This document shows positions 41,191 through 49,584 of a stretch of DNA of 64,000 nt, one piece after another. Below the pieces are notes generated by a model. The model searched no databases. It saw nothing but the letters and a program-made list of their open reading frames with translations, and was not told where the DNA came from. The translations under genes were made by a program, and so were the position numbers. This DNA comes from Xanthobacteraceae bacterium (GTDB lineage Bacteria; Pseudomonadota; Alphaproteobacteria; Rhizobiales; Xanthobacteraceae), in the NCBI GenBank assembly GCA_019635635.1, contig JAHBZB010000001.1, positions 1,612,001 to 1,676,000 of the forward strand, in the 5' to 3' direction. Numbering within the stretch: the stretch's first letter is position 1; the number at the start of each line of letters is the position of its first letter.

Positions 41191-41994
41191 ATGACGCGCC
41201 TGCGGCTCATTCCTGTCGTCATGTTCGCGGCCGCCGCGCTGCTTGTCATCAAGGGGCTCGGCTTCGTCGCGAACATGCAGCCCTCGCGCGTGACGACGGT
41301 GACCGCAGCACCGGCGCCGGTCGCACAGAACGTGCCCGACACCGATCTCGAATTTACGAGTTCGGCGCCGACGCCGAAAAAAGAAGAGCCGCCGAAGAAG
41401 GAAGAGACGCCGTTACCGCTGCGGGCGCCTGAAACCCCGAACGGAATCAATGTCGGCGTTCCCGGAGATACCTCGCCCGCGCAGAAGGCGCTGCTCGAGC
41501 GGTTGCAGCAGCGGAGGCAGGAACTCGACGCGAAGGCGCGCGATCTCGAGCTTCGCGAAAATCTCATCCGTGAAGCGGAGCAGCGGCTGGAGACGCGGCT
41601 GAACGAACTGCGTGTGCTGGAAAATCCGGCCAGCGCCGAAAATCCGGCGGATAGCCCGAAGATGAAGAACCTCGTCATCATGTACGAGAACATGAAGCCG
41701 AAGGAAGCCGCACGCATTTTCGAGAAGCTCGACGTGACCGTGCTGGTCGGAATCGCGAAGGCCATGAAACCGCCGAAACTCTCCGAGGTGCTTGCAGTGA
41801 TGAACCCGGACGCCGCGCAGAAGCTGACCGTGGAGCTTGCGCGTGGTGTTTCGCCGGACCGCGCGATACCGCCGTCCGACCTGCCGCGGGTGAATATGCC
41901 GCCGGCGCCCCAGAAGCAGATGCCGCCGCAGGCGCAAAACCAGCAAAAGCAGCAGCAGACGCAGAACCAGCAGAAGCAGGCGCCGACGCGGTAA
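41191..41994 (+). CDS. motE: MotE-like motility chaperone
   Basis: The 267-residue protein has a signal anchor, a Pro/Lys linker, a coiled coil (RLQQRRQELDAKARDLELRENLIREAEQRLETRL) and a MgtE-N/FliG-like helical domain (YENMKPKEAARIFEKLDVTVLVGIAKAM), ending in a Gln-rich tail. This is the MotE plan; in Sinorhizobium, MotE is a periplasmic chaperone needed for the motor protein MotC. It lies 14 nt after the DUF6468-like gene. Confidence 0.85.
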   Translation: MTRLRLIPVVMFAAAALLVIKGLGFVANMQPSRVTTVTAAPAPVAQNVPDTDLEFTSSAPTPKKEEPPKKEETPLPLRAPETPNGINVGVPGDTSPAQKALLERLQQRRQELDAKARDLELRENLIREAEQRLETRLNELRVLENPASAENPADSPKMKNLVIMYENMKPKEAARIFEKLDVTVLVGIAKAMKPPKLSEVLAVMNPDAAQKLTVELARGVSPDRAIPPSDLPRVNMPPAPQKQMPPQAQNQQKQQQTQNQQKQAPTR

Positions 41995-42084
41995 GATTTC
42001 GTTAACGAACCGGGCTCCGCTAATCCTGCATTAACGCTGTTTGCCTAGGGTTCGTGCAGGCAGGCTCTGTTGCGGACTCTTATT

Positions 42085-45000
42085 ATGTTTGCGTTCCTAT
42101 CGCGAAACGGGCGGGCGTTCCTGGTGACGCTCGGTGCGCTGGTGATTGCCGCGCTTCCGTTCGCCGCTTTTGCCCAACCGCAGCCGGCGCAAATCAGCGC
42201 TTCGATGGAAAGCGGCTTCGCGCGCCTCGTTTTCACGTTTCCCGAAGAGATCAAGACCGACGTTCAGCTCAACAATACCGTGCTGGTGGTCCGCTTCGCG
42301 AAGCCGATGCGCGTTCCGGTCGAGGAAATCCAGCCGCGGCTGAAAGAAATCGTGCTCGCGGCGCGTCTCGATCCGGACGGTACGGCCGTGCGCATTGCGC
42401 TCAGGCAGAAAATAAAAATCAACACGATGGAAGCCGGCGAAAAACTTTTCGTCGATCTACTGCCCGAGAGCTGGACCAGCCTGCCGCCGGGACTACCGCA
42501 GGACGTGGTCGATGAACTTGCCAAGCGCGCACGCGATGCCGAGCGCAAGATGCGCACCGCGCAGCCGCCGCAGAAAACGTGGCAACCGGTGCGGCTGCGT
42601 TTTGCCGAAGCGCCGGGCTTTTCACGTTTCGCTTTCACGATCGGCGAACCGATGCCGATCAAGGCGGAGCAGGACGGCCAGGAGCTGAAGATCACCTTCA
42701 ACGCGCCGGTGAGCGTCGATTTCGGCGACGCGCGTTCGGTGTTGCCTGCGAGCGTCGCCTCGCTCGATGCCGACTATGCGGATGGCAATGCGGTCGTGCG
42801 TCTCGTGCTCGCGCCGAATGCAAGCGTCCGGCATTTCCGCGAAGAAAACGCATTCGTGGTCGATGTGACGCCGCCGCCCGCGGCGAAGCCCGAAGACGTG
42901 CAGGGCGAAACACCGAAGGCGCAACCGCAGACCAATCAGCAGGCCGAGTTGCCGGCGGCACAACCGGAGCAGCCGCAGACAACGCCGCAGCAGAATCCGC
43001 TACCGCAGGCCGCGCCGCAGACGATGCCTGCTGCTCCCGCGCCGCAGGTCGTAAAGCAGGAGCCGCCACAATCGACGCCGCCGGCGCCGAATTCCGAAGT
43101 CCGCGCGAATGTCGTGCTTGCACCGACCGGCGTGCGGGTCGCGTTTTCGTTTCAGGAGCCGGTCGCGTCCGCCGTTTTCCGCCGGGGCGACTGGGTCTGG
43201 ATCGTCTTCGACACCAAGCGCACGATCAATATCAACGAACTGATCGCGGACAAGACGCGCAGCTTCTCCGACGCGGCCGTCATCGACGCCGACGATGGCA
43301 AAGTGGTTCGGCTCAGGCTCAGGGGCGGCTGGCTGACGAGCGCGGAGACCGATGGACAGAACTGGACCGTGCATTTCGGCGACACGGTGATCGGAACGAG
43401 CCGGCCGCTCATCGTCCAGCGCATGACCGAAGAGAACGGCGCTTCGCTTATTGTGCCGCTCGACGGTGCTGCGCGCGGCAAGGTTCATCGCCTCGAAGAT
43501 CCCGACATCGGCGACGATATTTATGTCGTTACCGCAACCGGTCCGATCCGCGGCGTGTTGCGCGCGCAGAATTTTCTCGAGTTCAGGCTGCTGCCGTCGG
43601 CGCAGGGCATTGCGCTATCGCCACTCGCGGACGATCTCAATATCGCACTCAAGCCCGATCTCGTCCTGATCGGTCGGCCCAAGGGACTTTCGATTTCGAC
43701 CGCGCCGCGTGCGCCGAGCATGCGCCCTGACCGCAGCGTGTCGTCGCCGCTAGACGCGGCGCTCTGGGAAGCCGAGCGCAATCGCCGTTTCCATGAACGC
43801 GAACAGGAAATTCTCACGGCCGCCGCCGCCGCGCCGCCGGCGCAGCGTTCGGACTCGCGCATGATGCTCGCAACCTTCTATCTCGCGAACGGGCTTGCGA
43901 CCGAGGCGAAGGGCGCGCTCGAGGTCATCGTGCGCGAAGACGCGAAAGCGCCGGTCAATGCGCGCTTTCATCTGTTGCGCGGCCTCGCCGAACTGACGAT
44001 GGGCCGCGCCAAGAAGTCGCTCGAGGATTTCGCGGACACCGAACTTTCCGGCTCGCAGGACGCAGCACTCCTGCGCACGATTGCCTATGCCGAGCTTTCG
44101 GCCTGGGCGGAAGCGCGCGAGCAATTTCGCGCAGGTAACGCCGGGCTGAAGCTTTTGCCGCTCGACCTGCAACGCCGCGTGCTGATGGCGGCATTGCGTG
44201 CCTCGATCGAGGTTCGGGATTTTACCGAGGCAAGCCGCCTTATGAACGAACTCGACGCGACCGAAGTGCCGCCCGAACTCGCGGCGCAATTCGCGGTACT
44301 CGCGGGCCGTATCGCCGAGGGTCTCGGCCGCATCGACCGCGCGGAAAGTTTTTTTGAAGCGGCGTCGAAGTCGAAAGACGCGCCCGCGGTCGCGGAGGCG
44401 CTCTACAAGCTCGTCGAAATGAAGCTCGCGCGGGGCGAATACAATCGTCCGAAAGCGATCGACCGGCTGGAATCGCTTGCCTTCCTCTGGCGCGGCGACC
44501 GGATCGAACTGGAATCGAACCGGCTGCTTGCGCGCCTCTATGTGCAGGAAGCGCGATACCGCGAAGCGTTCCGGCTGCTCGACGCGGCACTCCTTTCGCA
44601 GCCGAACGCGCCGGTCACGCGCACTTTGCAGATGGAAATGGCGGCGGTGTTCGAGGACCTGTTCCTTTCGGGCAAGGCCGACGCGCTGCCGCCGATCGAG
44701 GCGCTCGCGCTCTATTATGATTTCGCAAAGCTGACGCCGATCGGGAGACGGGGCGACGAATTGATCCGTCGTCTTTCGGAACGGCTCGTTTCCGTCGATC
44801 TGCTCGATCAGGCGGCCGAGCTGTTGCAGCATCAGGTCGAATTCCGGCTGACGGGTGCAGCGAAAGCGCAGGTCGCGACCCGCCTTGCCATCGTCTTTCT
44901 GATGAACCGCAAGCCGCAGAAAGCCATCGCCATTCTCGCGGCGACGCGGCTCGCCGATCTGCCGAAAGATATGCGCGAGCAGCGGCTCCTGATCGAGTCG

Positions 45001-45468
45001 CGCGCGCTCATGAGCGCGAACCGTTTCGATCAGGCGCTCGATGTGATCGCCAGCATGAAAGGCCCGGAGGCCGACCGGCAACGCGCGGACATTTTATGGA
45101 CCGCGCGGCGCTGGCGTAATGCGGGCGAGGCGATCGAAGCCATGCTCGGCGAGCGCTGGAAGGAAGACGAGCCGCTGACCGAAATCGAGCGTCACGACAT
45201 TCTGCGCGCGGGGCTGGCATATGCGCTGGTCGGCGAAAATCTCGGCCTCGTGCGGCTCAAGGAAAAATACGCGAGCAAGATGGCCGCCGGGCCGGAGAAA
45301 GCGGCGTTCGATCAGATTTCCGCCGATCCCAATCCGCATGCGATCGGTGCGGCCACCAAGGCGCTCTCCAGCCTCGACTCGCTTGGCGTGTTTTTGAAGA
45401 TGTATCAGGCGCGTTATCCCGGCGCGCAGATGCCGGTCACGCCGCCCGATCAGGTGAGCGCGAAGTAA
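42085..45468 (+). CDS. Giant periplasmic AMIN-like/TPR-like motility protein
   Basis: The 1,127-residue protein has a signal peptide (to about residue 31). Three AMIN-like beta units follow (about residues 36-150, 170-270 and 340-455), separated by a Pro/Gln-rich linker (about 285-335). A long helical TPR-like half starts near residue 560. AMIN modules bind peptidoglycan or secretin-like partners. It closes the fliL operon directly behind motE, which suggests a motor-related envelope role, perhaps as a MotE client in place of MotC. A TTG at 42070 is an alternative start. The family is not firmly identified. Confidence 0.75.
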   Translation: MFAFLSRNGRAFLVTLGALVIAALPFAAFAQPQPAQISASMESGFARLVFTFPEEIKTDVQLNNTVLVVRFAKPMRVPVEEIQPRLKEIVLAARLDPDGTAVRIALRQKIKINTMEAGEKLFVDLLPESWTSLPPGLPQDVVDELAKRARDAERKMRTAQPPQKTWQPVRLRFAEAPGFSRFAFTIGEPMPIKAEQDGQELKITFNAPVSVDFGDARSVLPASVASLDADYADGNAVVRLVLAPNASVRHFREENAFVVDVTPPPAAKPEDVQGETPKAQPQTNQQAELPAAQPEQPQTTPQQNPLPQAAPQTMPAAPAPQVVKQEPPQSTPPAPNSEVRANVVLAPTGVRVAFSFQEPVASAVFRRGDWVWIVFDTKRTININELIADKTRSFSDAAVIDADDGKVVRLRLRGGWLTSAETDGQNWTVHFGDTVIGTSRPLIVQRMTEENGASLIVPLDGAARGKVHRLEDPDIGDDIYVVTATGPIRGVLRAQNFLEFRLLPSAQGIALSPLADDLNIALKPDLVLIGRPKGLSISTAPRAPSMRPDRSVSSPLDAALWEAERNRRFHEREQEILTAAAAAPPAQRSDSRMMLATFYLANGLATEAKGALEVIVREDAKAPVNARFHLLRGLAELTMGRAKKSLEDFADTELSGSQDAALLRTIAYAELSAWAEAREQFRAGNAGLKLLPLDLQRRVLMAALRASIEVRDFTEASRLMNELDATEVPPELAAQFAVLAGRIAEGLGRIDRAESFFEAASKSKDAPAVAEALYKLVEMKLARGEYNRPKAIDRLESLAFLWRGDRIELESNRLLARLYVQEARYREAFRLLDAALLSQPNAPVTRTLQMEMAAVFEDLFLSGKADALPPIEALALYYDFAKLTPIGRRGDELIRRLSERLVSVDLLDQAAELLQHQVEFRLTGAAKAQVATRLAIVFLMNRKPQKAIAILAATRLADLPKDMREQRLLIESRALMSANRFDQALDVIASMKGPEADRQRADILWTARRWRNAGEAIEAMLGERWKEDEPLTEIERHDILRAGLAYALVGENLGLVRLKEKYASKMAAGPEKAAFDQISADPNPHAIGAATKALSSLDSLGVFLKMYQARYPGAQMPVTPPDQVSAK

Positions 45469-45472
45469 CGCG

Positions 45473-46210
45473 CTAGGTACCGAAGCTCTGCACCAGCGAG
45501 CCCGCGACCAGGCTCCAGCCGTCGACCAGCACGAAAAAGATCAGCTTGAACGGCAGCGAGACTACGACCGGCGGCAGCATCATCATGCCCATCGACATCA
45601 GGACCGAAGCGATCACGAGGTCGATGACGAGAAACGGCACGAACAGAAGAAAGCCGATCTCGAACGCGCGGCGCAATTCCGAGATCATGAAGGCCGGAAC
45701 GAGAATGCGCAGGGGCGTCGCTTCCGCCGTTTCGGGCTTCTGCTCGCGCGAAAGATCGATGAAGAGTGCGAGATCCTTTTCGCGCACGTTCTTGAGCATG
45801 AAAGCGCGGAACGGCGCGGCTCCCTTCTCGAAAGCCTGTTGCGGCTGCATCTCACCGGCGATCACCGGCTTCACGGCGGTGTCGTAGGCGGTCTGGAAGG
45901 CCGGGCCCATCACGAAGGCAGTGAGAAAGAGCGCGAGACTGACGACGACCGCGTTCGGCGGCGCGGTCTGCAAGCCGATCGCGGTGCGCAGTAACGAGAG
46001 CACCACCACGATGCGCGTGAAGCTCGTCACCATCACGAGGATCGCGGGCGCGAGCGAGAGAATGGTGATGAGCGCGACGAGTTGAACCACGCGCTCGGTG
46101 ACGCCGGTGCCATTACCGAAGTTCACGCTGATGTCCTGCGCGCTCACGCTGCCTGCGGTGGCAACGAGGAGCGCGAAGGCGAGGAACGCTACGGCATGGC
46201 TGCGCTTCAT
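45473..46210 (-). CDS. fliP: Flagellar export gate protein FliP
   Basis: The 245-residue protein has a signal sequence and the FliP signatures LAPAILVMVTSFTRIVVVLSLLR, then LRILVPAFMISELRRAFEIGF and VLMSMGMMMLPPVVVSLPFK. It is a core part of the type III export gate with FliQ, FliR and FlhB. It follows fliO by 3 nt. Confidence 0.97.
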   Translation of the reverse strand: MKRSHAVAFLAFALLVATAGSVSAQDISVNFGNGTGVTERVVQLVALITILSLAPAILVMVTSFTRIVVVLSLLRTAIGLQTAPPNAVVVSLALFLTAFVMGPAFQTAYDTAVKPVIAGEMQPQQAFEKGAAPFRAFMLKNVREKDLALFIDLSREQKPETAEATPLRILVPAFMISELRRAFEIGFLLFVPFLVIDLVIASVLMSMGMMMLPPVVVSLPFKLIFFVLVDGWSLVAGSLVQSFGT

Positions 46211-46213
46211 CTC

Positions 46214-47176
46214 TTATCTTTTCTTGTCTTGTCCGAGCAGGCTCGCCATTTCGGCTTCGAGGCTGTCGAACGGGTTGGGCGCGTCCTGCTTTGGCGGCAT
46301 GGGCGCAGCGGGTTGTGCGGTCGCGGGTGCGGGCGCTGCCGGCATCGGCCGCGTTTGCGGCATCGGAGGCGGCGGCGTCATGACGCGAGTCTGTGGTTGC
46401 GGTGCCGGAGCGGCCGGCTGCGCTTCGGGCGCGCGCGGCGCGGGAGCGGCCGCCGGTTTGCGGAGTGCGGCTTCGAGCTTCAGCGCCATATCCGCATATT
46501 GCGGATCGGTGCGAGGCTGTGCTGGAGCGGGCTGCGGCGTCGGCGCCTGAACGGGTGCGGGAGCGGGTGCTGCCGCTGCGGGATGCGCGGCCGGAGCCGG
46601 GCGCGGCATCAAAGGCGGAGGCGGGGAGAATGCGGCAGGCTCGGTCCGCAGCTGCGGTTCGGCAAAGTCCTGCATCGGCTCGGGCTGCATCTGCGGCTGT
46701 GGCGGCATCGGCCGCGGCGGACGAGGTGCGGGTTCGCGATCGCGCGGGCGAGGTGCGGGCGCAGCAGCACGAGGTGCCGGTTCTTCGTAAGCCGGTTCGG
46801 GTACGAGCGCTGCCTCAAGCGAATCAAGTTCCTGCGGCTGCAAGCGCTGACGGCTCATCGGCTGCGTGCCGGGAGCCACGTTGCCACGGATGATGTTCGT
46901 TTCGACGACGACATCCGAGGGACCGCCGATCAGGATCAAATGTTCGGCGTTGTCTCGGCGGACCAGCACCAGGCGACGTTTGGCGTCCACGATCGCCGAA
47001 TCGAGTACCGCAAGGCGCGGCTGGCGGTTGCGGCCGCCGCCGGACGAGGGCATCCGCCCGCTGCCGAAGCGTTTCAGGATGATCGCCGTAATTCCGATAA
47101 GCGCCAGCACAAGCAGGAATGCGATCGCGAATTTCGCGGTCGTGCCGAGCTGGGAGCCGAGGAGAGAATCCAACAT
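46214..47176 (-). CDS. fliO: Flagellar biosynthesis protein FliO with long Pro-rich tail
   Basis: The 320-residue protein has one N-terminal membrane span (about residues 15-35) and the FliO cytoplasmic domain (RNRQPRLAVLDSAIVDAKRRLVLVRRDNAEHLILIGG). A Pro/Ala/Gln-rich tail of about 190 residues follows, far longer than in enterobacterial FliO. FliO assists FliP assembly. It is the first gene of the fliO-fliP pair. Confidence 0.9.
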   Translation of the reverse strand: MLDSLLGSQLGTTAKFAIAFLLVLALIGITAIILKRFGSGRMPSSGGGRNRQPRLAVLDSAIVDAKRRLVLVRRDNAEHLILIGGPSDVVVETNIIRGNVAPGTQPMSRQRLQPQELDSLEAALVPEPAYEEPAPRAAAPAPRPRDREPAPRPPRPMPPQPQMQPEPMQDFAEPQLRTEPAAFSPPPPLMPRPAPAAHPAAAAPAPAPVQAPTPQPAPAQPRTDPQYADMALKLEAALRKPAAAPAPRAPEAQPAAPAPQPQTRVMTPPPPMPQTRPMPAAPAPATAQPAAPMPPKQDAPNPFDSLEAEMASLLGQDKKR

Positions 47177-47200
47177 CTACGCGCCCCTTCCTTAACGGGC

Positions 47201-47217
47201 CGGGCAAAAAATGCCGT
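47201..47217. promoter_or_regulatory. ftr-like repeat upstream of fliO
   Basis: CGGGCA-AAAAA-TGCCGT carries the GGCA-N5-TGCC core 25-41 nt upstream of the fliO ATG. Being this close, it could act as an operator overlapping the promoter rather than as an enhancer. Confidence 0.5.
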
Positions 47218-47316
47218 CCCTATGCCTAATAAAGCGTTAACGACTGTTAACGAGAAGCCGAAAAATCAAGGCTTTCCGAGGGCCGGAGGGTTGTTTCCGC
47301 CAGTGGCCCGAAGGCT

Positions 47317-47331
47317 TTAACCTGCCGTTAA
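47317..47331 (+). promoter_or_regulatory. CtrA-type box upstream of flgB
   Basis: TTAA-CCTGCCG-TTAA is an exact TTAA-N7-TTAA site 59 nt before the flgB ATG; a related TTAA pair (6-nt spacing) lies at about 47238-47251. Class II basal-body genes are direct CtrA targets in Caulobacter. Confidence 0.7.
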
Positions 47332-47337
47332 CCATAC

Positions 47338-47354
47338 CCCCGGCAAGACTTGCC
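47338..47354 (+). promoter_or_regulatory. ftr-like repeat upstream of flgB
   Basis: CCCGGCA-AGACT-TGCC carries the GGCA-N5-TGCC core and lies between the CtrA box and the flgB start (36 nt away). In Caulobacter, FlbD represses class II genes from such promoter-overlapping sites. Confidence 0.6.
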
Positions 47355-47389
47355 TATCGGGCCATGCAAGGCCCCGCCGGATTCTTCCC

Positions 47390-47788
47390 ATGGCCGTCAC
47401 GGAACTCCCGCTTTTCTCGATGCTGAAGACCCGGATGCGCTGGCTCGAGACGCGCCAGCGGCTGCTTTCGGAGAACGTCGCCAACGCCGAGACGCCGGGC
47501 TACCGCGGCCGCGATCTGAAACCGCAGGACTTCACCCGTCAGCTTCAGGCCGCGACCTCGGTGCAGATGGTCTCGACCAATCCGGGCCATCTCGCGGGCG
47601 CGACGCAGTCCGATCCGAATTTTGCGTCCGACCGCTCGCAGCCGTTCGAGGTGACGCCGCGCGGCAACTCCGTCTCGCTCGAAGAGGAAATGATGCGGAT
47701 CGCGCAGAACCAGGTCGATCACCAGACCGCCGCCACGCTTTATTCGCGCTCGCTCGGGCTTCTGAAAATCGCCATCGGAAAGAAGTGA
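47390..47788 (+). CDS. flgB: Proximal rod protein FlgB
   Basis: The 132-residue protein has MLKTRMRWLETRQRLLSENVANAETPGYRGRDLKP, the rod signature in FlgB form, and ends with the typical MMRIAQNQVDHQTAATLYSRSLGLLKIAIG region. It heads the flgB-flgC-fliE-fliQ-fliR-flhB operon. CtrA and ftr-like sites lie upstream. Confidence 0.96.
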   Translation: MAVTELPLFSMLKTRMRWLETRQRLLSENVANAETPGYRGRDLKPQDFTRQLQAATSVQMVSTNPGHLAGATQSDPNFASDRSQPFEVTPRGNSVSLEEEMMRIAQNQVDHQTAATLYSRSLGLLKIAIGKK

Positions 47789-47798
47789 GGGCTGATCC

Positions 47799-48209
47799 AT
47801 GGATTTCATGCGCTCGATCTTCATCGCCGCGACCGGTCTGCGTTCGCAGTCGGCGCGCATGCGCATCATTTCGGAGAACATCGCCAACGCGAATTCCACC
47901 GCGCAGACGCCGACCGCCGACCCGTACCGGCGGCGCGTGCCGACTTTCTCCAGCAATTTCGACCGCGAATTGCAGGCGACCGTGGTTTCCATGGGCAATG
48001 TGCGCACCGATCAATCCGATTTCGTGGTCCGCAACGAGCCGGGCCATCCGGCCGCCGACGCGCAGGGCAACGTGAAGTACCCGAACGTCAATACGTTGAT
48101 CGAAACCGTCGACATGCGCGAGGCGCAGCGTTCCTACGAGGCCAATCTGAACGTGATCACCGCCACGCGCCGCATGATCGCGCGCACCATTGAAATCCTG
48201 AAAGCGTAA
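47799..48209 (+). CDS. flgC: Proximal rod protein FlgC
   Basis: The 136-residue protein begins MDFMRSIFIAATGLRSQSARMRIISENIANANSTAQT and ends with EAQRSYEANLNVITATRRMIARTIEILKA, as expected for FlgC. It follows flgB by 10 nt. Confidence 0.96.
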   Translation: MDFMRSIFIAATGLRSQSARMRIISENIANANSTAQTPTADPYRRRVPTFSSNFDRELQATVVSMGNVRTDQSDFVVRNEPGHPAADAQGNVKYPNVNTLIETVDMREAQRSYEANLNVITATRRMIARTIEILKA

Positions 48210-48224
48210 AGGGGAGCGCTTCGC

Positions 48225-48524
48225 ATGAGCACACCTTCGATTGCCGCCAACGCCTATGCCGCGCTTCAGCGCGCGGCCAACGGACCAGCGAAAACCAATA
48301 CGCAGGATAACGGCTTCGGCGACATGCTCAAGAACGTGCTCGGCGAACTCACCAATAAAGGCACCCAGATGGACGCGAAGGCGGCGGCCGCCGCGAACGG
48401 CAAGGGCGACCTCGTCGATGTCGTGACCGCGGTCGCCGAAACCGAAGTCGCGGTCGAGACCATGGTCTCGGTGCGCGACAAGGTGATCGCTGCCTACGAA
48501 GAAATCATGCGGATGCCTATCTGA
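48225..48524 (+). CDS. fliE: MS-ring/rod junction protein FliE
   Basis: The 99-residue protein has the FliE C-terminus (VVTAVAETEVAVETMVSVRDKVIAAYEEIMRMPI). FliE links MS ring and rod and is the first export substrate. Its last base overlaps the fliQ ATG. Confidence 0.95.
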   Translation: MSTPSIAANAYAALQRAANGPAKTNTQDNGFGDMLKNVLGELTNKGTQMDAKAAAAANGKGDLVDVVTAVAETEVAVETMVSVRDKVIAAYEEIMRMPI

Positions 48525-48787
48525 TGAACGGCGCGGAAGTTCTCGACGTCGCACGCGACGGAATCTGGACGCTGCTTCTGGTGGCGAGCCCGCTCATGGT
48601 CGTGGCGCTGGTCGTCGGTGTCGCGATCTCGCTCGTGCAGGCGCTGACCCAGATTCAGGAAATGACGCTCGTGTTCGTGCCGAAGATCATCGCGATCTTC
48701 GTCGCACTCCTCGTCGCGCTGCCTTTCATGGGCGATCTCCTGAACGGCTATATGGGCCGGATCGCAAGCCGCATCATCTCCGGCTAA
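48524..48787 (+). CDS. fliQ: Flagellar export gate protein FliQ
   Basis: The 87-residue protein has two membrane spans and the FliQ motif VVGVAISLVQALTQIQEMTLVFVPKI. Its start overlaps the fliE stop (TGATG). Confidence 0.96.
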   Translation: MNGAEVLDVARDGIWTLLLVASPLMVVALVVGVAISLVQALTQIQEMTLVFVPKIIAIFVALLVALPFMGDLLNGYMGRIASRIISG

Positions 48788-48807
48788 GACCCGGGGAAGG
48801 GCGCGCG

Positions 48808-49575
48808 GTGCAGGTCAATATTTCCTTCCTTCCGGCACTCGCCGTCACCTTCATGCTCATGTTCGCGCGGCTCGGCACCATGACCATGCTGATGCCGGGC
48901 ATCGGCGAACGCGGCATTCCGACTCGCATCCGGCTCGTGACCGCGCTGATGCTGACGCTCGTGCTCTTGCCGATCTATCGCAGCAACTACCCGACCGTGC
49001 CGATGGCGAATTTCGCTCCCATCGTCGGCCTGCTCATTCAAGAGGTGATCGTCGGCGCGGTGCTCGGGCTGACCGCGCGTCTTACTTTGTCGGCGCTCGA
49101 AGTCGCGGGCGCGACGATCGCAAACCAGATGGGCCTCGGCTTTGCGACTGCGGTCGATCCAAACCAAGGGCAGCAGGGCATCATCGTCGGCAACCTGCTT
49201 GCGATGCTCGGCGTCGCGCTGATCTTCGCGACCGACCTGCATCACCTTGCCATCGGTGCGCTCGACCAGAGCTATTCGCTGTTCCGGCCCGGCGAGTTTC
49301 TGCCGACCAGCGACGTGACGCAGCTGATGCTCGCCGTCGTCTCCGGCGCGTTCAAGATCGGCGTGCAGTTGGCCGCGCCGTTTCTCGTGTTCGGACTTCT
49401 ATTCAACCTAGGTCTCGGCCTGCTCGCGCGGCTGATGCCGCAATTGCAGGTGTTCTTCCTCGGCCTGCCGATCTCGCTGATGATCGGCTTCGCCATGTTG
49501 TTTGCCTTCGTCGGTGCGGTGATGCTCGGCTTTCTCGGGCATCTGGAATCCGTGCTGCTCGGCGTCGTGCGATAG
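48808..49575 (+). CDS. fliR: Flagellar export gate protein FliR
   Basis: The 255-residue polytopic protein shows FliR features: FMLMFARLGTMTMLMPGIGERGIPTRIRL, EVIVGAVLGLTARLTLSALEVAGATIANQMGLGFA. The start is GTG, 20 nt after fliQ. It completes the FliPQR gate. Confidence 0.96.
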   Translation: MQVNISFLPALAVTFMLMFARLGTMTMLMPGIGERGIPTRIRLVTALMLTLVLLPIYRSNYPTVPMANFAPIVGLLIQEVIVGAVLGLTARLTLSALEVAGATIANQMGLGFATAVDPNQGQQGIIVGNLLAMLGVALIFATDLHHLAIGALDQSYSLFRPGEFLPTSDVTQLMLAVVSGAFKIGVQLAAPFLVFGLLFNLGLGLLARLMPQLQVFFLGLPISLMIGFAMLFAFVGAVMLGFLGHLESVLLGVVR

Positions 49576-49584
49576 GAGCGCGCG

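Noticed and set aside
42579-43730. Long plus-strand frame inside the AMIN-like/TPR gene
   Set aside because: It lies fully within a convincing larger gene in another frame; GC-rich codon use creates such shadows throughout the window.
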